A DNA stretch of 61,471 nt. It comes from Nemertoderma westbladi. Lineage: Eukaryota > Xenacoelomorpha > Nemertodermatida > Nemertodermatidae. Below are positions 1 to 13,199 of this stretch, in pieces. Every line of letters begins with the position of its first letter. The first letter of the stretch is position 1. Under the pieces are notes generated by a model. That model worked only from the letters and a program-made list of their open reading frames with translations. It ran no database searches and was not told where the DNA came from. Where the stretch lies: positions 1 to 61,471 of the forward strand of contig JAUCBJ010004855.1 in assembly GCA_032718475.1 (NCBI GenBank), written 5' to 3'. Made by a program: the position numbers and the translations under genes.

Positions 1-1029
1 TCAATGAAACTGGACATTAAATATACAATAAATAATAGTTTATTTGTAATAAATGATGTCGGAATTACTTTAGGTAATGTGTGTATACAGACTGTACGAA
101 ACATGTGGCTAGTAACACAGTATGTGACTCACCCCCCCACAGTGATCCATTACACAGCTGGAAGTTTCCACGCGCCGCTGGTACATTGTGCGTTAGCGTC
201 TACTTCGTGCGGTCGGTACGGAGCTGCAGCCAAGGAGACGATAACCCTGCCCATATATACTGTACATCCAACCTCCGAGTCAACGCATTAAGTAATAATC
301 ACAGGATATTCCTCTAGCAAGTTCGTAGAAAGAATTAACTATAATAAAATCAAGGAATTGGAATACCTAATATATATGTTTGAAGAATTGGATGTTTTAT
401 GTATTTATAACGCGTTCCTTTCCCATCCCAAACCTGAAAGTTTCGCCAAGTTCTATTGGTTTGCCCTCTAGTAGTCTACGCCTTAAGCACACGCCCCTAA
501 AAGCGACAATAGGTTAGCCTATTCCAGTGTAACAATGCAGTGTTTGGCGGCTGCTATATAACTTCACGCCCTTATAACGGTTATACATTAACCCAGAGGA
601 ATTCGACAAACCTACCAGCCAGCCCTCTATGAATTCTAGGCGAGTAACGGACTTTGTACAACGTTTCAGTTGGTTTGACTGATATTCTTATTACAGATTT
701 GGAAACAATCCCATATGGGGGGGAAGTTAGAGGAATATAATATTACGATAATTGTTGACTAAATAGCTAAACCGGTGTGTATAATACTCACGTCGTACGG
801 ATGGGATATTATGATTCAATAATTTGGAATCCGTACAATGTCATATCACAAAATATTTGGAGACATTATTGGCAATTTAATGGGTTATGAGTGTAAACGC
901 CAGCAATAGATAGCCGACAACGACAAATATGAAACTGGAACCTGTGCTCCTGTGACGCATTTATTGTTTTGGTTTCGTCAATTGATAATTAAGATTAATT
1001 GGCGTCAATAATGGTTATAGGTTGTATAA
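1..1029. other. non-coding flank left of the satellite array
   Basis: This is AT-rich single-copy-looking sequence. Two short overlapping + strand frames (4-291 and 81-317) lie in different phases over the same bases. Neither resembles a known protein or shows splice structure, so neither is called. No RNA gene or repeat is evident. The 49-bp array begins gradually near 1030 with diverged units. Confidence 0.6.
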
Positions 1030-2879
1030 TTTTGTATATGGGGTTAAAACAAAACAGATTAATATGAACAATGTTTGGTATGTGGATGAAACAAAACAGA
1101 CTATTTAAGAATTGGAACAATGTTGGGTATGGGGATGAAACAAAACAGAGTATGTAAGAATTGGAACAATGTTGGGTATGGGGTTGAAACAAAACAGAGT
1201 ATGTAAGAATTGGAACAATGTTGGGTATGGGGTTGAAACAAAACAGAGTATGTAACAATTGGAACAATGTTTGGTATGGGGTTGAAACAAAACAGAGTAT
1301 GTTAGAATTGGAACAATGTTGGGTATGGCGTTGAAACAAAACAGATTATGTAAGAATTGGAACAATGTTGGGTATGGGGTTGAAACAAAATAGATTATGT
1401 AAGAATTGGAACAATGTTTGGTATGGGGTTGAAACAAAACATAGTATGTAAGAATTGGAACAATGTTGGGTATGGGGTTGAAACAAAACAGAGTATGTAA
1501 GAATTGGAACAACGTTGGGTATGGGGTTGAAACCAATCAGATTATGAAAGAATTGGAACAATGTTGGGTATGGGGTTGAAACAAAACAGAGTATGTAAGG
1601 ATTGGAACAATGTTGGGTATGGGGTTGAAACAAATCAGAGTATGTAAGGATTGGAACAATGTTGGGTATGGGGTTGAAACAAATCAGATTATGAAAGAAT
1701 TGGAACAATGTTGGGTATGGGGTTGAAACAAAACAGAGTATGTAAGAATTGGAACAATGTTGGGATGGGGTTGAAACAAATCAGAGTATGTAAGGATTGG
1801 AACAATGTTGGGTATGGGGTTGAAACAAATCAGAGTATGTAAGGATTGGAACAATGTTGGGTATGGGGTTGAAACAAATCAGATTATGAAAGAATTGGAA
1901 CAATGTTGGGTATGGGGTTGAAACAAAACAGAGTATGTAAGAATTGGAACAATGTTGGGATGGGGTTGAAACAAAACAGATTATGAAAGAATTGGAAGAA
2001 TGTTGGGTACGGGGTTGAAATAAAACAGAGTATGTAAGAATTGGAACAATGTTGGGTATGGGGTTGAAACAAAACAGATTATGTAAGAATTGGAACAATG
2101 TTGGGTATGGGGTTGAAACAAAATAGATTATGTAAGAATTGGAACAATGTTTGGTATGGGGTTGAAACAAAACAGATTATGTAAGAATTGGAACAATGTT
2201 GGGTATGGGGTTGAAACAAAACAGATTATGTAAGAATTGGAACAATGTTGGGTATGGGGTTGAAACAAAATAGATTATGTAAGAATTGGAACAATGTTGG
2301 GTATGGGGTTGAAACAAAACAGATTATGTAAGAATTGGAACAATGTTGGGTATGGGGTTGAAACAAAACAGATTATGTAAGAATTGGAACAATGTTGGGT
2401 ATGGGGTTGAAACAAAACAGATTATGTAAGAATTGGAACAATGTTGGGTATGGGGTTGAAACAAAATAGATTATGTAAGAATTGGAACAATGTTTGGTAT
2501 GGGGTTGAAACAAAACATAGTATGTAAGAATTGGAACAATGTTGGGTATGGGGTTGAAACAAAACAGAGTATGTAAGAATTGGAACAATGTTTGGTATGG
2601 GGTTGAAACAAAACATAGTATGTAAGAATTGGAACAATGTTGGGTATGGGGTTGAAACAAAACAGAGTATGTAAGAATTGGAACAACGTTGGGTATGGGG
2701 TTGAAACCAATCAGATTATGAAAGAATTGGAACAATGTTGGGTATGGGGTTGAAACAAATCAGAGTATGTAAGGATTGGAACAATGTTGGGTATGGGGTT
2801 GAAACAAATCAGATTATGAAAGAATTGGAACAATGTTGGGTATGGGGTTGAAACAAAACAGAGTATGTAAGAATTGTAA

Positions 2880-3410
2880 CAATGTTTGGTATGGGGTTGA
2901 AACAAAACAGATTATGAAAGAATTGGAAGAATGTTGGGTACGGGGTTGAAATAAAACAGAGTATGTAAGAATTGGAACAATGTTGGGTATGGGGTTGAAA
3001 CAAAACAGATTATGAAAGAATTGGAAGAATGTTGGGTACGGGGTTGAAATAAAACAGAGTATGTAAGAATTGGAACAATGTTGGGTATGGGGTTGAAACA
3101 AAACAGATTATGAAAGAATTGGAAGAATGTTGGGTACGGGGTTGAAATAAAACAGAGTATGCAAGAATTGGAACAATGTTGGGTATGGGGTTGAAACAAA
3201 ACAGATTATGAAAGAATTGGAAGAATGTTGGGTACGGGGTTGAAACAAAACAGAGTATGCAAGAATTGGAACAATGTTTGGTATGGGGTTGAAACAAAAC
3301 AGATTATGAAAGAATTGGAAGAATGTTGGGTACGGGGTTGAAATAAAACAGAGTATGTAAGAATTGGAACAATGTTGGGTATGGGGTTGAAACAAAACGG
3401 AGTATGTAAG
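2880..3410. repeat. 98-bp dimeric higher-order repeat zone
   Basis: The GGAAGAATG variant recurs exactly every 98 bp at 2926, 3024, 3122, 3220 and 3318. Two unit types therefore alternate: one with GATTATGAAAG, GGAAGAATG and GGTACGGGG, the other with GAGTATG and GGAACAATG. The same two classes dominate up to about 12.4 kb but in less regular order. Confidence 0.85.
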
Positions 3411-6194
3411 AATTGGAACAATGTTGGGTATGGGGTTGAAACAAAACAGATTATGAAAGAATTGGAAGAATGTTGGGTACGGGGTTGAAATAAAACAGAG
3501 TATGTAAGAATTGGAACAATGTTGGGTATGGGGTTGAAATAAAACAGATTATGTAAGAATTGGAACAATGTTGGGTATGGGGTTGAAACAAAACAGATTA
3601 TGAAAGAATTGGAAGAATGTTGGGTACGGGGTTGAAATAAAACAGAGTATGTAAGAATTGGAACAATGTTGGGTATGGGGTTGAAACAAAACGGAGTATG
3701 TAAGAATTGGAACAATGTTGGGTATGGGGTTGAAACAAAACAGATTATGAAAGAATTGGAAGAATGTTGGGTACGGGGTTGAAATAAAACAGAGTATGTA
3801 AGAATTGGAACAATGTTGGGTACGGGGTTGAAATAAAACAGAGTATGTAAGAATTGGAACAAAGTTGGGTATGGGGTTGAAACAAAACAGATTATGAAAG
3901 AATTGGAAGAATGTTGGGTACGGGGTTGAAATAAAACAGAGTATGTAAGAATTGGAACAATGTTGGGTATGGGGTTGAAACAAAACGGAGTATGTAAGAA
4001 TTGGAACAATGTTGGGTATGGGGTTGAAACAAAACAGAGTATGTAAGAATTGGAACAATGTTGGGTATGGGGTTGAAACAAAACGGAGTATGTAAGAATT
4101 GGAACAATGTTGGGTATGGGGTTGAAACAAAACAGATTATGTAAGAATTGGAACAATGTTGGGTATGGGGTTGAAACAAAACGGAGTATGTAAGAATTGG
4201 AACAATGTTTGGTATGGGGTTGAAACAAAACAGAGTATGAAAGAATTGGAAGAATGTTGGGTACGGGGTTGAAACAAAACGGAGTATGTAAGAATTGGAA
4301 CAATGTTGGGTATGGGGTTGAAACAAAACAGATTATGAAAGAATTGGAAGAATGTTGGGTACGGGGTTGAAACAAAACAGATTATGAAAGAATTGGAAGA
4401 ATGTTGGGTACGGGGTTGAAACAAAACAGATTATGTAAGAATTGGAACAATGTTGGGTATGGGGTTGAAACAAAACGGAGTATGTAAGAATTGGAACAAT
4501 GTTGGGTATGGGGTTGAAATAAAACAGAGTATGTAAGAATTGGAACAATGTTTGGTATGGGGTTGAAACAAAACATAGTATGTAAGAATTGGAACAATGT
4601 TGGGTATGGGGTTGAAACAAAACAGATTATGAAAGAATTGGAAGAATGTTGGGTACGGGGTTGAAATAAAACAGAGTATGCAAGAATTGGAACAATGTTG
4701 GGTATGGGGTTGAAACAAAACAGATTATGAAAGAATTGGAAGAATGTTGGGTACGGGGTTGAAACAAAACAGAGTATGCAAGAATTGGAACAATGTTTGG
4801 TATGGGGTTGAAACAAAACAGATTATGAAAGAATTGGAAGAATGTTGGGTACGGGGTTGAAATAAAACAGAGTATGCAAGAATTGGAACAATGTTGGGTA
4901 TGGGGTTGAAACAAAACGGAGTATGTAAGAATTGGAACAATGTTTGGTATGGGGTTGAAACAAAACAGATTATGAAAGAATTGGAAGAATGTTGGGTACG
5001 GGGTTGAAATAAAACAGAGTATGCAAGAATTGGAACAATGTTGGGTATGGGGTTGAAACAAAACAGATTATGAAAGAATTGGAAGAATGTTGGGTACGGG
5101 GTTGAAACAAAACAGAGTATGCAAGAATTGGAACAATGTTTGGTATGGGGTTGAAACAAAACAGATTATGAAAGAATTGGAAGAATGTTGGGTACGGGGT
5201 TGAAATAAAACAGAGTATGTAAGAATTGTAACAATGTTGGGTACGGGGTTGAAACAAAACAGAGCATGCAAGAATTGGAACATTGTTGGGTATGGGGTTG
5301 AAACAAAACGGAGTATGTAAGAATTGGAACAATGTTTGGTATGGGGTTGAAACAAAACAGATTATGAAAGAATTGGAAGAATGTTGGGTATGGGGTTGAA
5401 ATAAAACAGAGTATGTAAGAATTGGAACAATGTTTGGTATGGGGTTGAAACAAAACAGAGTATGTAAGAATTGGAACAATGTTTGGTATGGGGTTGAAAC
5501 AAAACAGATTATGAAAGAATTGGAAGAATGTTGGGTATGGGGTTGAAATAAAACAGAGTATGTAAGAATTGGAACAATGTTGGGTATGGGGTTGAAACAA
5601 AACGGAGTATGTAAGAATTGGAACAATGTTTGGTATGGGGTTGAAACAAAACAGATTATGAAAGAATTGGAAGAATGTTGGGTACGGGGTTGAAATAAAA
5701 CAGAGTATGTAAGAATTGTAACAATGTTGGGTACGGGGTTGAAACAAAACAGAGCATGCAAGAATTGGAACATTGTTGGGTATGGGGTTGAAACAAAACG
5801 GAGTATGTAAGAATTGGAACAATGTTTGGTATGGGGTTGAAACAAAACAGATTATGAAAGAATTGGAAGAATGTTGGGTACGGGGTTGAAATAAAACAGA
5901 GTATGTAAGAATTGTAACAATGTTGGGTACGGGGTTGAAACAAAACAGAGCATGCAAGAATTGGAACATTGTTGGGTATGGGGTTGAAACAAAACGGAGT
6001 ATGTAAGAATTGGAACAATGTTTGGTATGGGGTTGAAACAAAACAGATTATGAAAGAATTGGAAGAATGTTGGGTACGGGGTTGAAATAAAACAGAGTAT
6101 GTAAGAATTGTAACAATGCTGGGTATGGGGTTGAAACAAAACAGAGTATGTAAGAATTGGAACAATGTTGGGTATGGGGTTGAAACAAAACAGA

Positions 6195-7070
6195 TTATGA
6201 AAGAATTGGAACAATGCTGGGTATGGGGTTGAAACAAAACAGATTATGAAAGAATTGGAAGAATGTTGGGTACGGGGTTGAAATAAAACAGAGTATGCAA
6301 GAATTGGAACAATGTTGGGTATGGGGTTGAAACAAAACGGAGTATGTAAGAATTGGAACAATGTTTGGTATGGGGTTGAAACAAAACAGATTATGAAAGA
6401 ATTGGAAGAATGTTGGGTACGGGGTTGAAATAAAACAGAGTATGTAAGAATTGGAACAATGTTTGGTATGGGGTTGAAACAAAACATAGTATGTAAGAAT
6501 TGTAACAATGTTGGGTATGGGGTTGAAACAAAACAGATTATGAAAGAATTGGAAGAATGTTGGGTACGGGGTTGAAATAAAACAGAGTATGTAAGAATTG
6601 GAACAATGTTGGGTATGGGGTTGAAACAAAACAGATTATGAAAGAATTGGAAGAATGTTGGGTATGGGGTTGAAACAAAACAGATTATGAAAGAATTGGA
6701 AGAATGTTGGGTACGGGGTTGAAATAAAACAGAGTATGCAAGAATTGGAACAATGTTGGGTATGGGGTTGAAACAAAACGGAGTATGTAAGAATTGGAAC
6801 AATGTTTGGTATGGGGTTGAAACAAAACAGATTATGAAAGAATTGGAAGAATGTTGGGTACGGGGTTGAAATAAAACAGAGTATGTAAGAATTGGAACAA
6901 TGTTTGGTATGGGGTTGAAACAAAACATAGTATGTAAGAATTGTAACAATGTTGGGTATGGGGTTGAAACAAAACAGATTATGAAAGAATTGGAAGAATG
7001 TTGGGTACGGGGTTGAAATAAAACAGAGTATGTAAGAATTGGAACAATGTTGGGTATGGGGTTGAAACAA
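6195..7070. repeat. 441-bp (9-mer) tandem duplication in the satellite
   Basis: The blocks 6195-6629 and 6636-7070 are offset by 441 bp, which is 9 units. They carry the same order of diagnostic variants; their - strand translations differ only at the last few residues. This is a recent duplication of a nine-unit block. Confidence 0.8.
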
Positions 7071-10000
7071 AACAGATTATGAAAGAATTGGAAGAATGTT
7101 GGGTACGGGGTTGAAACAAAACAGAGTATGTAAGAATTGGAACAATGTTGGGTATGGGGTTGAAACAAAACAGATTATGAAAGAATTGGAAGAATGTTGG
7201 GTACGGGGTTGAAATAAAACAGATTATGAAAGAATTGGAAGAATGTTGGGTATGGGGTTGAAACAAAACAGATTATGAAAGAATTGGAAGAATGTTGGGT
7301 ATGGGGTTGAAACAAAACAGATTATGAAAGAATTGGAAGAATGTTGGGTACGGGGTTGAAACAAAACAGATTATGAAAGAATTGGAAGAATGTTGGGTAT
7401 GGGGTTGAAACAAAACAGATTATGAAAGAATTGGAAGAATGTTGGGTACGGGGTTGAAACAAAACAGAGTATGCAAGAATTGGAACAATGTTTGGTATGG
7501 GGTTGAAACAAAACAGAGTATGTAAGAATTGGAACAATGTTGGGTATGGGGTTGAAATAAAACAGAGTATGTAAGAATTGGAACAATGTTGGGTATGGGG
7601 TTGAAACAAAACAGATTATGAAAGAATTGGAAGAATGTTGGGTATGGGGTTGAAATAAAACAGAGTATGTAAGAATTGGAACAATGTTGGGTATGGGGTT
7701 GAAATAAAACAGAGTATGAAAGAATTGGAAGAATGTTGGGTACGGGGTTGAAATAAAACAGAGTATGTAAGAATTGGAACAATGTTGGGTATGGGGTTGA
7801 AACAAAACAGATTATGAAAGAATTGGAAGAATGATGGGTATGGGGTTGAAATAAAACAGAGTATGTAAGAATTGGAACAATGTTGGGTATGGGGTTGAAA
7901 TAAAACAGAGTATGAAAGAATTGGAAGAATGTTGGGTACGGGGTTGAAATAAAACAGAGTATGTAAGAATTGGAAGAATGTTGGGTACGGGGTTGAAACA
8001 AAACAGATTATGAAAGAATTGGAAGAATGTTGGGTATGGGGTTGAAACAAAACAGATTATGAAAGAATTGGAAGAATGTTGGGTACGGGGTTGAAACAAA
8101 ACAGATTATGAAAGAATTGGAAGAATGTTGGGTATGGGGTTGAAACAAAACAGAGTATGTAAGAATTGGAACAATGTTTGGTACGGGGTTGAAACAAAAC
8201 AGATTATGAAAGAATTGGAAGAATGTTGGGTACGGGGTTGAAATAAAACAGAGTATGTAAGAATTGGAACAATGTTTGGTACGGGGTTGAAATAAAACAG
8301 AGTATGTAAGAATTGGAACAATGTTGGGTATGGGGTTGAAACAAAACAGATTATGAAAGAATTGGAAGAATGTTGGGTACGGGGTTGAAATAAAACAGAG
8401 TATGTAAGAATTGGAACAATGTTGGGTATGGGGTTGAAATAAAACAGAGTATGAAAGAATTGGAAGAATGTTGGGTACGGGGTTGAAATAAAACAGAGTA
8501 TGTAAGAATTGGAACAATGTTGGGTATGGGGTTGAAATAAAACAGAGTATGTAAGAATTGGAACAATGTTTGGTACGGGGTTGAAACAAAACAGATTATG
8601 AAAGAATTGGAAGAATGTTGGGTACGGGGTTGAAACAAAACAGATTATGAAAGAATTGGAAGAATGTTGGGTACGGGGTTGAAATAAAACAGAGTATGTA
8701 AGAATTGGAACAATGTTGGGTATGGGGTTGAAATAAAACAGAGTATGAAAGAATTGGAAGAATGTTGGGTACGGGGTTGAAACAAAACAGATTATGAAAG
8801 AATTGGAAGAATGTTGGGTACGGGGTTGAAACAAAACAGATTATGAAAGAATTGGAAGAATGTTGGGTACGGGGTTGAAACAAAACAGAGTATGTAAGAA
8901 TTGGAACAATGTTGGGTACGGGGTTGAAACAAAACAGATTATGAAAGAATTGGAAGAATGTTGGGTATGGGGTTGAAATAAAACAGAGTATGTAAGAATT
9001 GGAAGAATGTTGGGTATGGGGTTGAAATAAAACAGAGTATGTAAGAATTGGAACAATGTTGGGTATGGGGTTGAAATAAAACAGAGTATGAAAGAATTGG
9101 AAGAATGTTGGGTACGGGGTTGAAATAAAACAGAGTATGTAAGAATTGGAAGAATGTTGGGTACGGGGTTGAAACAAAACAGATTATGAAAGAATTGGAA
9201 GAATGTTGGGTATGGGGTTGAAATAAAACAGAGTATGTAAGAATTGGAACAATGTTGGGTATGGGGTTGAAATAAAACAGATTATGCAAGAATTGGAAGA
9301 ATGTTGGGTATGGGGTTGAAATAAAACAGAGTATGTAAGAATTGGAACAATGTTGGGTATGGGGTTGAAACAAAACAGATTATGAAAGAATTGGAAGAAT
9401 GTTGGGTATGGGGTTGAAATAAAACAGAGTATGTAAGAATTGGAACAATGTTGGGTATGGGGTTGAAACAAAACAGAGTATGAAAGAATTGGAACAATGT
9501 TGGGTATGGGGTTGAAACAAAACAGAGTATGCAAGAATTGGAAGAATGTTGGGTATGGGGTTGAAATAAAACAGAGTATGAAAGAATTGGAAGAATGTTG
9601 GGTACGGGGTTGAAACAAAACAGATTATGAAAGAATTGGAAGAATGTTGGGTATGGGGTTGAAATAAAACAGAGTATGTAAGAATTGGAACAATGTTGGG
9701 TATGGGGTTGAAATAAAACAGAGTATGAAAGAATTGGAAGAATGTTGGGTACGGGGTTGAAATAAAACAGAGTATGTAAGAATTGGAAGAATGTTGGGTA
9801 CGGGGTTGAAACAAAACAGATTATGAAAGAATTGGAAGAATGTTGGGTACGGGGTTGAAATAAAACAGAGCATGCAAGAATTGGAACAATGTTGGGTATG
9901 GGGTTGAAATAAAACAGAGTATGTAAGAATTGGAACAATGTTGGGTACGGGGTTGAAATAAAACAGAGTATGTAAGAATTGGAACAATGTTGGGTATGGG

Positions 10001-13000
10001 GTTGAAACAAAACAGATTATGAAAGAATTGGAAGAATGTTGGGTATGGGGTTGAAACAAAACAGAGTATGTAAGAATTGGAACAATGTTGGGTATGGGGT
10101 TGAAACAAAACAGATTATGAAAGAATTGGAAGAATGTTGGGTATGGGGTTGAAACAAAACAGATTATGAAAGAATTGGAAGAATGTTGGGTACGGGGTTG
10201 AAATAAAACAGAGTATGTAAGAATTGGAACAATGTTGGGTATGGGGTTGAAATAAAACAGAGTATGAAAGAATTGGAAGAATGTTGGGTACGGGGTTGAA
10301 ACAAAACAGATTATGAAAGAATTGGAAGAATGTTGGGTACGGGGTTGAAATAAAACAGAGTATGTAAGAATTGGAACAATGTTGGGTATGGGGTTGAAAC
10401 AAAACAGATTATGAAAGAATTGGAAGAATGTTGGGTATGGGGTTGAAACAAAACAGATTATGAAAGAATTGGAAGAATGTTGGGTACGGGGTTGAAACAA
10501 AACAGATTATGAAAGAATTGGAACAATGTTGGGTACGGGGTTGAAATAAAACAGAGCATGCAAGAATTGGAACAATGTTGGGTATGGGGTTGAAACAAAA
10601 CAGAGTATGCAAGAATTGGAACAATGTTTGGTATGGGGTTGAAACAAAACAGATTATGAAAGAATTGGAAGAATGTTGGGTACGGGGTTGAAATAAAACA
10701 GAGTATGTAAGAATTGTAACAATGTTTGGTACGGGGTTGAAATAAAACAGAGTATGTAAGAATTGGAAGAATGTTGGGTATGGGGTTGAAATAAAACAGA
10801 GTATGTAAGAATTGTAACAATGTTTGGTACGGGGTTGAAATAAAACAGAGTATGTAAGAATTGGAACAATGTTGGGTATGGGGTTGAAACAAAACAGATT
10901 ATGAAAGAATTGGAAGAATGTTGGGTACGGGGTTGAAATAAAACAGAGTATGTAAGAATTGGAACAATGTTGGGTATGGGGTTGAAATAAAACAGAGTAT
11001 GAAAGAATTGGAAGAATGTTGGGTACGGGGTTGAAACAAAACAGATTATGAAAGAATTGGAAGAATGTTGGGTACGGGGTTGAAATAAAACAGAGTATGT
11101 AAGAATTGGAACAATGTTGGGTATGGGGTTGAAACAAAACAGATTATGAAAGAATTGGAAGAATGTTGGGTACGGGGTTGAAATAAAACAGAGTATGTAA
11201 GAATTGGAACAATGTTGGGTACGGGGTTGAAACAAAACAGATTATGAAAGAATTGGAAGAATGTTGGGTACGGGGTTGAAATAAAACAGAGTATGTAAGA
11301 ATTGGAACAATGTTTGGTACGGGGTTGAAATAAAACAGAGTATGTAAGAATTGGAACAATGTTGGGTATGGGGTTGAAACAAAACAGATTATGAAAGAAT
11401 TGGAAGAATGTTGGGTACGGGGTTGAAATAAAACAGAGTATGTAAGAATTGGAACAATGTTGGGTATGGGGTTGAAACAAAACAGATTATGAAAGAATTG
11501 GAAGAATGTTGGGTACGGGGTTGAAATAAAACAGAGTATGTAAGAATTGGAACAATGTTGGGTATGGGGTTGAAACAAAACAGATTATGAAAGAATTGGA
11601 AGAATGTTGGGTACGGGGTTGAAATAAAACAGAGTATGTAAGAATTGGAACAATGTTGGGTATGGGGTTGAAACAAAACGGAGTATGTAAGAATTGGAAC
11701 AATGTTGGGTATGGGGTTGAAACAAAACAGAGTATGTAAGAATTGGAACAATGTTGGGTATGGGGTTGAAACAAAACGGAGTATGTAAGAATTGGAACAA
11801 TGTTGGGTATGGGGTTGAAACAAAACAGATTATGAAAGAATTGGAAGAATGTTGGGTACGGGGTTGAAATAAAACAGAGTATGTAAGAATTGGAACAATG
11901 TTGGGTATGGGGTTGAAACAAAACGGAGTATGTAAGAATTGGAACAATGTTGGGTATGGGGTTGAAACAAAACAGATTATGAAAGAATTGGAAGAATGTT
12001 GGGTACGGGGTTGAAATAAAACAGAGTATGTAAGAATTGGAACAATGTTGGGTATGGGGTTGAAACAAAACAGAGTATGCAAGAATTGGAACAATGTTGG
12101 GTATGGGGTTGAAACAAAACAGATTATGAAAGAATTGGAAGAATGTTGGGTACGGGGTTGAAACAAAACAGAGTATGCAAGAATTGGAACAATGTTTGGT
12201 ATGGGGTTGAAACAAAACAGATTATGAAAGAATTGGAAGAATGTTGGGTATGGGGTTGAAACAAAACAGAGTATGTAAGAATTGTAACAATGCTGGGTAT
12301 GGGGTTGAAACAAAACAGATTATGAAAGAATTGGAAGAATGTTGGGTACGGGGTTGAAATAAAACAGAGTATGTAAGAATTGTAACAATGTTAGGTATGG
12401 GGTTGAAACAAAACAGAGTATGTAAGAATTGGAACATTGTTGGGTATGGGGTTGAAACAAAACAGATTATGAAAGAATTCGAACAATGTTGGGTACGGGG
12501 TTGAAATAAAACAGAGTATGTAAGAATTGTAACAATGCTGGGTATGGGGTTGAAACAAAACAGAGTATGTAAGAATTGGAACATTGTTGGGTATGGGGTT
12601 GAAACAAAACGGAGTATGTAAGAATTGGAACAATGTTTGGTATGGGGTTGAAACAAAACAGATTATGAAAGAATTGGAACAATGTTGGGTATGGGGTTGA
12701 AATAAAACAGATTATGAAAGAATTGGAAGAATGTTGGGTACGGGGTTGAAACAAAACAGAGTATGTTAGAAATGTAACAATGTTAGGTATGGGGTTGAAA
12801 CAAAACAGATTATGAAAGAATTCGAACAATGTTGGGTACGGGGTTGAAATAAAACAGAGTATGTAAGAATTGTAACAATGCTGGGTATGGGGTTGAAACA
12901 AAACAGAGTATGTAAGAATTGGAACATTGTTGGGTATGGGGTTGAAACAAAACGGAGTATGTAAGAATTGGAACAATGTTTGGTATGGGGTTGAAACAAA

Positions 13001-13199
13001 ACAGATTATGAAAGAATTCGAACAATGTTGGGTACGGGGTTGAAATAAAACAGAGTATGTAAGAATTGTAACAATGCTGGGTATGGGGTTGAAACAAAAC
13101 AGAGCATGTAAGAATTGGAACATTGTTGGGTATGGGGTTGAAACAAAACGGAGTATGTAAGAATTGGAACAATGTTTGGTATGGGGTTGAAACAAAACA

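Noticed and set aside
4-317. Two overlapping short + strand frames at the left edge
   Set aside because: Different phases over the same bases, no similarity, no regulatory context.
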